64,000 nt of DNA from Lachnospiraceae bacterium (lineage in GTDB: Bacteria; Bacillota; Clostridia; Lachnospirales; Lachnospiraceae): positions 1-64,000 of the forward strand of contig SVEG01000004.1 in the NCBI GenBank assembly GCA_015057505.1, written 5' to 3'. The notes below the pieces were generated by a model. It was not told where the DNA came from, did not search any database, and saw only the letters and a list, made by a program, of their open reading frames with translations. The position numbers and the translations under genes are program-made. This document shows, one piece after another, positions 27,096-35,723 of the stretch (its first letter is position 1; every line of letters starts with the position of its first letter).

Positions 27096-28427
27096 TTGAA
27101 AGTCAGAGATAAAGAATTTTATAAAAAACTGCGTAGCTTCATGATTCCGATTGCATTTCAGAATTTTATGCTTGCGGCAGTCAGTGCGGGCGATTCGGCA
27201 ATGCTTGGTTTCGTGGATGAAAATGCAATGGCGGCTGTTTCTTTAGCCGGCAATGTTCAGTTTGTACAGAATTTATTCCTTTCCGCTATAGGATGCGGCG
27301 GAACAATTATGACTGCCCAGTACTGGGGCAAGGGTGACAAGACGACTATTGGAAGATTGTTTGGTTTGAGTCTTAGGTATGCAGGCGTTATTTCATTGAT
27401 ATTTTCTGTTGTGGCATTTGCTTTTCCTGAGTTTCTAATGTCGCTTTTTACTAATGAGACAGAGCTTATTACACTCGGAAAAGATTATATCCGAATTGCG
27501 GCACCTTCGTATTTAATTATAGGTATAACGCAGTGTTGGCTTTGTGTAATGAAGGCCACAGGGCAGACAAAACAAAGTGCAACGATTAGCACGTTTGCTT
27601 TGGTTCTTGATACAGTTCTTAATGCAGTGTTTATTTTTGGATTTTCCATGGGAATAAAGGGTGCGGCATTAACTACGACAATTGCAAGAGTTGTTGAATT
27701 TGTTATTGTGCTTTATTATACAAAAAAGATGTATGTGAAGCTTGATTTTACAAGGGTTTCAAAGCAACTTAACTTTGATTTTATCAAATACAGTTCGCCC
27801 ATACTTGTCAATGCACTTACATGGGGAATCGGAACAACTTTGTATTCGGTTATCATCGGACATCTCGGTTCAGTTATTACCACGGCATTTTCTGTTGCCA
27901 ATATCGTACGTCAGCTTGCAATTTCTGTATGTCAGGGGCTTGGTGCCGGCGGTGAAATAATGCTTGCCAATGTTCTCGGCTCAGGTGACATGGTAAAAGC
28001 AAAAGAGTACGGCGGCAGACTTAGCAGATTGTCTGTTTTGTGCGGTCTTTTTTGTGCCTGTCTTGCTTTGATATTTGGATTTGCTCTGTACAATTTTATG
28101 AATCTTTCTGCCGATGTTCGTCATACATTGAGCGTAATGATTATAATCAGTGCTTTTTATGTGATTGCGTTAAGTGTCAATAATGTCGTAATCTGTTCAA
28201 TATTTAGAGCGGGAGGAGACACTGCATTTGATGCGTACAGTCTTATTGTTACAATGTGGTTTATCATACTTCCGGCTGCTTTTGCGGCAGCATTTTTATT
28301 TAAATGGGAACCGATTATTGTGTATTTGATTTTGAGCCTTGATGAGAGCGTTAAAATACCATGGGTATATGCGCATTATAAGAAATACAAGTGGCTTAAT
28401 AATATTACGAGAGGTGAAGTGGAATGA
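27096..28427 (+). CDS. MATE-family efflux transporter
   Basis: This 443-residue integral membrane protein has about twelve helices in two similar halves and the MATE-like N-terminus 'LRSFMIPIAFQNFMLA...GDSAMLG'. MATE proteins export drugs, toxins or metabolites using Na+ or H+ gradients. The start is TTG at 27096 with AGAGGAG seven bases ahead. Its stop overlaps the following threonine-aldolase-like gene (ATGA), so the two are co-transcribed. Substrate cannot be predicted. Confidence 0.92.
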   Translation: MKVRDKEFYKKLRSFMIPIAFQNFMLAAVSAGDSAMLGFVDENAMAAVSLAGNVQFVQNLFLSAIGCGGTIMTAQYWGKGDKTTIGRLFGLSLRYAGVISLIFSVVAFAFPEFLMSLFTNETELITLGKDYIRIAAPSYLIIGITQCWLCVMKATGQTKQSATISTFALVLDTVLNAVFIFGFSMGIKGAALTTTIARVVEFVIVLYYTKKMYVKLDFTRVSKQLNFDFIKYSSPILVNALTWGIGTTLYSVIIGHLGSVITTAFSVANIVRQLAISVCQGLGAGGEIMLANVLGSGDMVKAKEYGGRLSRLSVLCGLFCACLALIFGFALYNFMNLSADVRHTLSVMIIISAFYVIALSVNNVVICSIFRAGGDTAFDAYSLIVTMWFIILPAAFAAAFLFKWEPIIVYLILSLDESVKIPWVYAHYKKYKWLNNITRGEVE

Positions 28428-29449
28428 TTTCATTCGAAAGTGATTATATCGCAGGTGCGCACCCGCAGGTGCTTAAGCACTTATGCGAGACTAACTTGGA
28501 AGTATTATCAGGATATGGTAGCGATATATATTGCAAAACTGCAGCAGACAAGATAAAAAAAGCTTGTGAATGTGAGGATGCAGAAGTATTTTTCCTTGCG
28601 GGCGGCACGCAGACCAACTCGGTTGTGATTTCAACAATGCTTAAGGATTATGAAGGCGTAGTCGCAGCTGTAACGGGACATGTAAGTGCACATGAAGCAG
28701 GTGCTATTGAATATACGGGGAATAAGGTCCTTACGATACCGCAGCATGACGGTAAAATTGATCCTAAGGAGTTGGAGGAATATCTTCGTGGATTCTACGC
28801 AGATCAGAATCACGAGCATATGGTATTTCCGGGAATGGTGTATATTTCGCATCCGACGGAGTACGGTACCTTATATAGCAAGCAGGAACTAGAAAAGATA
28901 TCGAATATATGCAGAGCGTTTGAAATCCCGCTTTTCATGGACGGTGCACGTCTCGGATATGGTCTTATGAGTAAGCAGACGGATGTGAGTCTGCCGGATA
29001 TAGCGAGACTTTGCGATGTTTTTTATATTGGAGGCACAAAGGTCGGAGCATTGTGCGGAGAAGCAGTTGTTTTTACAAAAAATAATACACCGAAGCACTT
29101 CATGACAATGGTAAAACAGCACGGAGCGCTACTTGCAAAAGGACGTTTGCTCGGAGTGCAGTTTGATGCTTTGTTTACGAATGATTTATATTTTGAAATC
29201 AGCCGTCATGCAATAGAGATGGCGGAACGACTTAAAGATGTTTTAATAGAAAAGGGTTGTACTTTTTATCTTGAATCTCCGACAAATCAGCAGTTTATAG
29301 TTCTTGAAGATAAGAAACTTGAATTGCTTAAAGGTAAGGTTGGCTATAGCTTCTGGGAAAAAGCAGATAATACACACACGGTAATCAGACTTGCTACGAG
29401 TTGGTCAACAAAGCAGGAGGATATTGATAAACTAAGCGAACTGCTTTAA
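28424..29449 (+). CDS. Low-specificity threonine aldolase-type PLP enzyme
   Basis: This 341-residue fold-type I PLP enzyme belongs to the threonine aldolase/beta-eliminating lyase family, which cleaves L-threonine or allo-threonine to glycine and acetaldehyde. Visible are 'FLAGGTQTNSVVI', 'FMDGARLGYGL' with the PLP-binding Asp, and 'YIGGTKVGAL' with the PLP lysine near residue 204. It overlaps the MATE gene. The pairing may reflect export of an amino-acid product, but this is inference. Confidence 0.87.
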   Translation: MISFESDYIAGAHPQVLKHLCETNLEVLSGYGSDIYCKTAADKIKKACECEDAEVFFLAGGTQTNSVVISTMLKDYEGVVAAVTGHVSAHEAGAIEYTGNKVLTIPQHDGKIDPKELEEYLRGFYADQNHEHMVFPGMVYISHPTEYGTLYSKQELEKISNICRAFEIPLFMDGARLGYGLMSKQTDVSLPDIARLCDVFYIGGTKVGALCGEAVVFTKNNTPKHFMTMVKQHGALLAKGRLLGVQFDALFTNDLYFEISRHAIEMAERLKDVLIEKGCTFYLESPTNQQFIVLEDKKLELLKGKVGYSFWEKADNTHTVIRLATSWSTKQEDIDKLSELL

Positions 29450-29516
29450 TACAGGAGTAAAACCAGATGCGGCTTAAAAAAGCAATGATAAATCATAAAT
29501 ATACGGAGGCATTTAT

Positions 29517-29858
29517 ATGAAAGTTATTGATGTTTATAAACAATATTTTAACGCAGAATGTGTATACAATGGGGTGGAACGCAAGGGCGCGGTTGTAACT
29601 TTGACAGCAACCTCGGATAGCGGAATAATTAAGTATGAGGTCGGTATTTCATTCTTTCCGTACAGAGATGCAGAGGATTTTGCAATAAGTTATGATGCAT
29701 ATGCTTCAAAAGAGATTTACAATGCCAAAGGCAGACGTTCTAAGAAAAGAGAAGCACAATACCTTGATGAGTTAAAAAAATATGCAGATGAACTTGCAAA
29801 AGATTTGGGAGGAAAGATTTTCTGGGATAAACCGATTAGAGATGCAGTGTATGCATAA
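29517..29858 (+). CDS. Uncharacterised 113-residue protein
   Basis: I do not recognise this protein. It has a good start (ACGGAGG nine bases before ATG 29517), a beta-rich N-terminal half ('VVTLTATSDSGIIKYEVGISFFPY') and a charged helical C-terminal part containing 'KGRRSKKREAQYLDELKKYADELAK'. It has no signal peptide or membrane helix and no cysteine cluster. Codon use matches its neighbours, so it appears to be a real gene. It ends just before a bidirectional terminator. Confidence 0.75.
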   Translation: MKVIDVYKQYFNAECVYNGVERKGAVVTLTATSDSGIIKYEVGISFFPYRDAEDFAISYDAYASKEIYNAKGRRSKKREAQYLDELKKYADELAKDLGGKIFWDKPIRDAVYA

Positions 29859-29866
29859 ATGTACTA

Positions 29867-29922
29867 AATAAAAGTCACCTGACAAAGAGTTAAAAACATT
29901 TTTTTGCCGGGTGACTTTATTA
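29867..29922. terminator. Bidirectional terminator between convergent genes
   Basis: AATAAAAGTCACC pairs with GGTGACTTTATT around a 30-base interior; T-rich DNA follows on the plus strand (TTATTATTTTATT), and a shorter T run follows on the minus strand. It lies between the 113-residue gene and the converging ABC-F gene. Confidence 0.75.
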
Positions 29923-29924
29923 TT

Positions 29925-31859
29925 TTATTCATTAAGTTCTGACCATTTCTCGAAAAGCTCTTCAAGTTGTGTTTCAACTTCGCTTTTTTCATTATTAAGC
30001 TCCATGAGCTTCGCTACATCAGTAAAAATATCTTCATGAGTTAAAAGCTCGTCTATTTCCTCGTTACGTTTTTCGAGTTTTTCTATAGCATCTTCAAGTT
30101 TTTTGATGTCATTATTGATCTTACGAAGTCTTGCCTGTTCTTCCTTTTGTGCCTGCCAGTCGGATTTTGATGATTCGGATTGGACAGAAGCAGTTGTGTT
30201 AGCAATTGCTTTTGTGAAAACAGTGTTTTGTGCTGAAGAGGCAACAGCACTTAATTCTTCGCGTTTTTCAAGATAGTAATCATAGTTTCCGATGTAATTA
30301 ACTAAATTACTATTGTACAAGTCAAGTATTCTTGTTGCGGTTTTATTGATAAAATATCGGTCATGAGATACAAAGAGCACAGTTCCGGTATAGCTTGCAA
30401 GCGCCTGCTCAAGAATTTCCTTGGAAGCAATGTCAAGGTGGTTCGTCGGCTCATCAAGGATAAGAAAGTTGGCTTCGGAAAGCATAAGCTTCGCAAGAGA
30501 TACACGACCGCGTTCACCACCGCTTAAATCACCGATTCGCTTGAAAACATCATCATTTGTAAATAAAAATGCCGCAAGAACATTGCGAATCTCGGTATTG
30601 GTAAGAGTAGGATACTCATCGGAAATCTCATCAAATACGGTCTTGTCCATATTAAGAACATTGTGTTCCTGGTCATAATATCCGATTTGAACTTTGGAAC
30701 CGAGTTTAATAATTCCGTTGTCAGCCTCAAGAATGCCGTTAATTATTTTTAATATAGTTGTTTTACCGGTGCCGTTCTTGCCGATAATGGCAACACGTTC
30801 ACCACGCTTAATTTCAAAATTCAAATCTTTAAAAAGTAGAAGAGAATTGAAGGATTTCTTAAGCTCTTTGACGGAAAGTACGTCATTACCGCTTACAACA
30901 CGTGGCTCGAGCGTAAAACGCATGGAAGCCTGATATTCCATGGGCTTCTCAATAACTTCGATTTTGTTAAGCATTTTCTCACGGGATTCGGCGCGTTTGA
31001 TGGATTTCTCGCGGTTGAAAGAGCGAAGCTTTGCAATAACTTCTTCCTGATGCTTGATTTCACGCTGTTGATTATAATACTGCTTTAACTGCGCATCTCT
31101 AAGCATTGCTTTTTTCTGCGCAAAATCAGTATAATTGCCGTTGTATACAAGTGCGGAAGCATTTTCTATTTCGATAACCTTGGTGACAATTTTATCAAGA
31201 AAATAGCGGTCGTGTGCAACGATAATTACGCAACCATCGTAATTTAAAAGATAATTTTCAAGCCACATTATTGATTCCATATCAAGGTGGTTTGTCGGTT
31301 CATCGAGAAGAATAATATCAGGCTTGGTAAGAAGAAGTTTGCCGAGAGCAACACGGGTTTTTTGTCCACCGGATAGTTTGTCCGTTTGCTTTGAAAAGTC
31401 ATTTTCATCAAATCCTAAGCCCTTTAATACTCCAACAATTTCACTCTTGTAGGCATAGCCGTTCTTTAATTCAAATTCATGAGTAAGGCGGGTATATGTA
31501 TCCATCAAATCAGATAATTCGTCGCCTCCCACATGTTTCATGGTTTCTTCAATGGAACGCATACGTTTTTCAAGATTAATGATATCTTCCTTTACGGACA
31601 AAAGTTCTTCGTAGATGCTCTGGTTACCGAGAAGGTTCTGATGCTGTGCAAGATAACCGATAGTCTTATTCTTTGAAATAATAACTTCGCCTTCATCGGG
31701 AGCAAGTTCTTTCATGATGATTTTGAGAAGAGTAGACTTACCGGCACCGTTATTACCAATGATTGCAGCACGGTCCCTGTCTTCAACATGAAAAGATATA
31801 TTTTTTAAAACTGTATTTTCAACAAATGCTTTTGAAATGTTATTACATGAAAGTATCAT
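29925..31859 (-). CDS. ABC-F family ATPase
   Basis: This soluble protein of 644 residues has two ABC ATPase domains and no membrane part, the layout of ABC-F proteins that act on the ribosome in translation or antibiotic protection. Walker A sites are 'GNNGAGKST' and 'GKNGTGKTT'; both halves have 'LSGG' signatures and 'LLDEPTNHLD' or 'ILDEPTNHLD'. A charged linker lies between them and a C-terminal coiled coil (about 560-640) is rich in Glu/Lys, as in Uup/YdiF-type members. The ATG at 31859 after AAGAGGTT is preferred over the longer ORF. Whether it confers resistance cannot be told. Confidence 0.92.
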   Translation of the reverse strand: MILSCNNISKAFVENTVLKNISFHVEDRDRAAIIGNNGAGKSTLLKIIMKELAPDEGEVIISKNKTIGYLAQHQNLLGNQSIYEELLSVKEDIINLEKRMRSIEETMKHVGGDELSDLMDTYTRLTHEFELKNGYAYKSEIVGVLKGLGFDENDFSKQTDKLSGGQKTRVALGKLLLTKPDIILLDEPTNHLDMESIMWLENYLLNYDGCVIIVAHDRYFLDKIVTKVIEIENASALVYNGNYTDFAQKKAMLRDAQLKQYYNQQREIKHQEEVIAKLRSFNREKSIKRAESREKMLNKIEVIEKPMEYQASMRFTLEPRVVSGNDVLSVKELKKSFNSLLLFKDLNFEIKRGERVAIIGKNGTGKTTILKIINGILEADNGIIKLGSKVQIGYYDQEHNVLNMDKTVFDEISDEYPTLTNTEIRNVLAAFLFTNDDVFKRIGDLSGGERGRVSLAKLMLSEANFLILDEPTNHLDIASKEILEQALASYTGTVLFVSHDRYFINKTATRILDLYNSNLVNYIGNYDYYLEKREELSAVASSAQNTVFTKAIANTTASVQSESSKSDWQAQKEEQARLRKINNDIKKLEDAIEKLEKRNEEIDELLTHEDIFTDVAKLMELNNEKSEVETQLEELFEKWSELNE

Positions 31860-32023
31860 TTTATAATTAACCTCTTTTAAAATAATCACAAAGTTTATTA
31901 TAGCCGAAAAGACGGCTTGTGGCAAGTGAGAGCTTAAATTGTTTTTTCTTACTTTTTAAACGGTAATAGACGGTGTTATTTTGCACTTATAGTCATGTTG
32001 TTTTTTTGACTACTGCAATATAA

Positions 32024-32116
32024 TGATACTCAAGAATCAAAGATTCTTTCGTTATCATGTCAGGTGAAATCAAATGCCTGCTTTGCAGCAGTCACTTGAT
32101 TTCCTGCAGACATGAT
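32024..32116 (+). promoter_or_regulatory. Structured leader with overlapping alternative stems
   Basis: A first hairpin has AAGAATC-AAA-GATTCTT (32032-32048) and can extend through TGATA/TATCA. A second, long stem pairs ATCATGTC (32054-32061) with GACATGAT (32109-32116) and GAAATCAA with TTGATTTC. The two outer stems compete for bases 32054-32057. It could be an RNA switch, an attenuator or a repeat element; the function is unknown. Confidence 0.45.
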
Positions 32117-32123
32117 ATATAAT
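32096..32123 (+). promoter_or_regulatory. Putative promoter before the transglutaminase-like gene
   Basis: TTGATT and TATAAT are 16 bases apart. A transcript from here would have a leader of only about 15 bases. The -35 box is part of the long stem described upstream. Confidence 0.45.
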
Positions 32124-32143
32124 ATTTTATGGAGGAGAAGGTT

Positions 32144-33514
32144 ATGAAGAAATGCAAAAATGTAGTTTTAGTATTGGCGGTAATGTTTTGTGCTCTTTTC
32201 GTATCGGCTACAGATGTTAGGGCGCAGGAAGAGTACACCAGAGAGGATTTGAAAGAGTATATTATATCGGAGATGGAAGGCTTTGCACGAATAATTGATG
32301 TAAGTAATTTCGGTGAAGCGAGAGAATTTGATTCATATGATGATGCATACCAATTTGTTTATGAGTGCAATTTGTATGTTATATGGGCAAGCAGACGATT
32401 TACTTTTTTTTATGATTATTCAGAGGAGACTGATACATATTCGATAAAAAGAATTATTCCTCTTTATGTCTGTGCCATGGAATATGCTTCTAAGGCTGAT
32501 GAAGCAGCAGATAAGCTCCTTGAAGGAATAAAAGGTAATGACAGTCTTACAGACGTTGAGAAGGCTCTTCTTATTCATGACAGGCTGATTGTCGCATGTG
32601 AATATGATGAAGCAAATTATAATATTGATTTAAAAGTTATTCCTAATGTTGCACATAACGGATACGGAGTGCTTGTTAACAAAATTGCTGTATGTGACGG
32701 ATATGCTTCAGCATACAGATACCTGCTGGAAAAAGTAGGGATTGAGGCGGATTTTTGTTATTCTTTTGATCTTAATCATGTTTGGAATATAGTTTATATT
32801 GACGGTGAAGCATATCACGTAGATGTTACATGGGATGATCCGTTAAAGGATACAGAAGGTTTCGTGTCACATAAGAATTTTCTGGTTTCGAGCAAAATGT
32901 TATACAGAATGGGACATAATACGGATGATTATGATACAACACCGGACAGTACAAAGTATGACAATGCTTTTTGGCGTGATTCACAATCTGAATTCCAACT
33001 TTTAGACGGAAAAATTTATTATATTGATAATGACAAAGAAAAATTAATGGAGTGGGACGGAGACAAACACAACACGCTTTGTAAGGTAAAAGACCGTTGG
33101 GGCAAATTTCCGATGGCGAATTTTAATTATTCGTTGCTTTCGAACGATGGTAATAATCTTTTGTTTTCACTTGCGGATGCTGTATATTCCTTTGATATCG
33201 ATACAAAAGAGAAAAAGCTTGTGTATCAGCCTGAAAAAACTTCGGAGGATATGGACATATACGGTTTTACATACAAGGACGGAGAATTTATCTGTGAACT
33301 GAACAACGAAGCTTTTATTTACAACGAAGCAAATGCTCAGCGTTATACATTGATTATCAAAGCGATACTTGTTGCTGCGGCTGTTATTTTTGTTGTAATT
33401 ATTGTATTAATTATTAAGTTTATCAAGAAGAGAAAGAAGAAAAAATTGCTAAAAAAGCAGGCTTTGGAAATAATTAAAATGAACGAAGATAATAATTCAG
33501 AACAACAAGAATAA
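32144..33514 (+). CDS. Membrane-anchored transglutaminase-like protein
   Basis: This 456-residue protein has an N-terminal signal peptide ending near 'VSATDVRAQ', an outer transglutaminase-like domain, and a C-terminal membrane helix (about 405-428) followed by a Lys/Arg-rich cytoplasmic tail. The expected Cys-His-Asp triad is visible in 'AVCDGYASAY' near 183, 'LNHVWNIVYIDG' near 210 and 'HVDVTWDDP' near 226. Such domains are often surface proteases or peptide-modifying enzymes. The region 280-400 looks like a short beta-propeller-type or KELCH-like segment but this is uncertain. GGAGGAG supports the ATG at 32144 rather than 32129. Confidence 0.8.
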   Translation: MKKCKNVVLVLAVMFCALFVSATDVRAQEEYTREDLKEYIISEMEGFARIIDVSNFGEAREFDSYDDAYQFVYECNLYVIWASRRFTFFYDYSEETDTYSIKRIIPLYVCAMEYASKADEAADKLLEGIKGNDSLTDVEKALLIHDRLIVACEYDEANYNIDLKVIPNVAHNGYGVLVNKIAVCDGYASAYRYLLEKVGIEADFCYSFDLNHVWNIVYIDGEAYHVDVTWDDPLKDTEGFVSHKNFLVSSKMLYRMGHNTDDYDTTPDSTKYDNAFWRDSQSEFQLLDGKIYYIDNDKEKLMEWDGDKHNTLCKVKDRWGKFPMANFNYSLLSNDGNNLLFSLADAVYSFDIDTKEKKLVYQPEKTSEDMDIYGFTYKDGEFICELNNEAFIYNEANAQRYTLIIKAILVAAAVIFVVIIVLIIKFIKKRKKKKLLKKQALEIIKMNEDNNSEQQE

Positions 33515-33522
33515 AACAAATG

Positions 33523-33551
33523 TTGCTTTTTTCTCGATTGTCGGTTAAAAT
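33523..33551 (+). promoter_or_regulatory. Putative promoter of the Asp23-fakA pair
   Basis: TTGCTT and TAAAAT are separated by 17 bases about 38 bases before the ATG of the Asp23-like gene. Confidence 0.5.
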
Positions 33552-33588
33552 ATATTAACGATAATGTTTTTTACAGGAGGTAACGGAT

Positions 33589-33945
33589 ATGAAAGGGTAT
33601 ATTGATACTGAATACGGCGGAGTTACCATTGATGCTTCTGTTATTGCAAAATACGCAGGAATCGTTGCGATTGAGTGTTTTGGAATTGTAGGTATGGCTA
33701 CGATTAATGTTAAAGATGGCTTTTCCAAGCTTCTTAAGACAGACAGCCTTACACACGGAATCAATGTTGAGATTGACGGTAATAACGTACAGATCGATTT
33801 CCACGTTATTGTTGCTTACGGTGTGAGTATTTCAGCCGTTGCAGATAATTTGATACAGAATGTTAAGTATCAGATTGAAGAACTTACAGGAATGGTTGTT
33901 ACTAAGATTAATATATTTGTAGAAGGAGTCCGAGTAATCGACTAA
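33589..33945 (+). CDS. Asp23/Gls24-family protein (YloU-like)
   Basis: This 118-residue protein matches the Asp23/Gls24 envelope stress family, with the typical start 'DTEYGGVTIDASVIAKYAG', 'VDFHVIV'-like strand and 'GMVVTKINIFVEGVRV' end. The biochemical role is unclear. AGGAGG lies eight bases before the ATG. As in Bacillus (yloU-yloV-recG), it precedes a fatty-acid-kinase-type gene and recG. Confidence 0.9.
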   Translation: MKGYIDTEYGGVTIDASVIAKYAGIVAIECFGIVGMATINVKDGFSKLLKTDSLTHGINVEIDGNNVQIDFHVIVAYGVSISAVADNLIQNVKYQIEELTGMVVTKINIFVEGVRVID

Positions 33946-33960
33946 TAGGAGGAACTTGTT

Positions 33961-35649
33961 GTGTCAGCAAATGTAAATACTATAGATGCCAAAATGCTTC
34001 AGAAGATGTTTTTGGCAGGTGCCAAGAATCTTGAAGCTAAGAAGGAGTGGATTAATGAGCTTAATGTTTTCCCTGTTCCGGACGGAGATACGGGAACTAA
34101 CATGACACTTACCATTCTTGCGGCAGCAAAGGAAATAAGTGCTATTGAGAATCCTACGATGGAGAGCCTTGCAAAAGGAATCAAGTCAGGTTCTTTAAGA
34201 GGTGCAAGAGGAAACTCGGGCGTAATCCTTTCTCAGTTGTTCAGAGGATTTACCAAGGAGATAGCACAGTTTGATGAACTGAATACAATTGATTTGGCTA
34301 ATGCCATGCAGCGTGCAACAGAGACGGCTTATAAGGCGGTTATGAAGCCGAAGGAAGGAACAATCCTTACTGTAGCTAAGGGCGCAGCAGATAAGGCGAG
34401 AGAAATCGCACCTTATGTAGAAGATATGGCAGATTTTATGGCGCAGGTAATTGAGTATGCGGATGAAGTTCTTGCGAAGACTCCCGATATGTTACCTGTT
34501 CTCAAACAGGCAGGTGTAGTTGATTCTGGTGGACAGGGACTTATGCAGGTACTTAAAGGCGCATATGATGCGTTTATGGGCAAGGAAATCGACCTTACAA
34601 TTGAAGGTGCCAAGGTACATTCAGAAGGAAGAACTGTATCTGCTCCGTCTACAGAAGATTTTGATATTACATTCGGATATTGTACAGAGTTTATTATTAT
34701 GCTCGAGAAGGAATATACAATGGATACAGAGCTTGAATTTAAGGCATATCTTGAATCAATCGGTGATTCAATCGTTGTTGTTTCCGACGATGAGATTGTT
34801 AAGGTTCATGTTCATACTAATGATCCGGGTCTTGCAATTCAAAGAGCACTTACTTATGGTTCTCTTACTAACATGAAGATTGATAATATGAGAGAAGAGC
34901 ATCAGGAGAAAGTTATCAAGGAGGCTGAGAAGCAAGCTGCACTTGCGCAGGAATCGACTAAAGAAGCAACTAAGCCTGAGGAACCGCGAAAAGAAGTAGG
35001 TTTTATCAGTGTTGCCGCAGGTGAAGGACTCAGCGAGATTTTCAAAGGTCTTGGTGTTGATTACATTATTGAGGGCGGACAGACAATGAATCCGAGTACG
35101 GAGGATATGCTTGAAGCTATTTCTCATGTTAATGCAGACAATGTATTTATTTTGCCGAATAACTCCAATATTATCTTGGCAGCTCAGCAGGCGAAGTATC
35201 TTGTTGAAGACAAGAATATATTTGTGGTTCCGTCTAAGACTGTTCCGCAGGGTATTACAGCAGTTATTAATATGAGTTATGATGCGATACCCGAAGAGAA
35301 TCTCGACATAATGACAGAGGCTATGAAGGCTGTTAAGACAGGACAGATAACATATGCCGTACGTAATACAATGATTGATGATGTCGAGATTAAAGAGAAT
35401 GATATCATGGGACTTGGCGACAAAACAATTCTTGCTGTCGGACAGGATATTGCAGATACTGCATATGAGACTGTTGTGAAGATGGCAAATGAAGATTCAG
35501 AGCTTATCAGCATCTATTACGGTAGTGATATTACAGAAGATGATGCACAGGCACTTTGCGAAAGAATCGAGAAGGAATACCCTGATTGTGATGTAGAGTT
35601 ACAATACGGCGGGCAGCCAATTTATTATTATATTTTATCTGTTGAATAA
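33961..35649 (+). CDS. fakA: Fatty acid kinase-type DAK2 protein (FakA/YloV)
   Basis: This 562-residue protein has an N-terminal DAK2 ATP-binding domain with 'NVFPVPDGDTGTNM' near residue 40 and 'GARGNSGVILSQ' near 80, and a C-terminal domain similar to YloV. In studied Firmicutes FakA phosphorylates fatty acids held by a FakB (DegV) partner for phospholipid synthesis. No degV-type gene is in this window. The start is GTG at 33961 with AGGAGG ahead. It ends next to a terminator. Confidence 0.9.
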   Translation: MSANVNTIDAKMLQKMFLAGAKNLEAKKEWINELNVFPVPDGDTGTNMTLTILAAAKEISAIENPTMESLAKGIKSGSLRGARGNSGVILSQLFRGFTKEIAQFDELNTIDLANAMQRATETAYKAVMKPKEGTILTVAKGAADKAREIAPYVEDMADFMAQVIEYADEVLAKTPDMLPVLKQAGVVDSGGQGLMQVLKGAYDAFMGKEIDLTIEGAKVHSEGRTVSAPSTEDFDITFGYCTEFIIMLEKEYTMDTELEFKAYLESIGDSIVVVSDDEIVKVHVHTNDPGLAIQRALTYGSLTNMKIDNMREEHQEKVIKEAEKQAALAQESTKEATKPEEPRKEVGFISVAAGEGLSEIFKGLGVDYIIEGGQTMNPSTEDMLEAISHVNADNVFILPNNSNIILAAQQAKYLVEDKNIFVVPSKTVPQGITAVINMSYDAIPEENLDIMTEAMKAVKTGQITYAVRNTMIDDVEIKENDIMGLGDKTILAVGQDIADTAYETVVKMANEDSELISIYYGSDITEDDAQALCERIEKEYPDCDVELQYGGQPIYYYILSVE

Positions 35650-35695
35650 AAAGGTATCCCGAAAGTAGTTTTTAACTGCCGTAGGGATATTTTTA
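35650..35695 (+). terminator. Rho-independent terminator after fakA
   Basis: TATCCC and GGGATA form the stem base, an inner AGTT/AACT may extend it, and ATTTTTATG follows. A-rich bases before the stem match the T tract. Confidence 0.6.
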
Positions 35696-35723
35696 TGTTA
35701 AAATAAAAATAGGAGGTGGAAAC

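Noticed and set aside
33961-35649. Dihydroxyacetone kinase
   Set aside because: Only the DAK2 domain is present, without a DhaK-type domain; the yloU-yloV-recG order supports a FakA-type protein.
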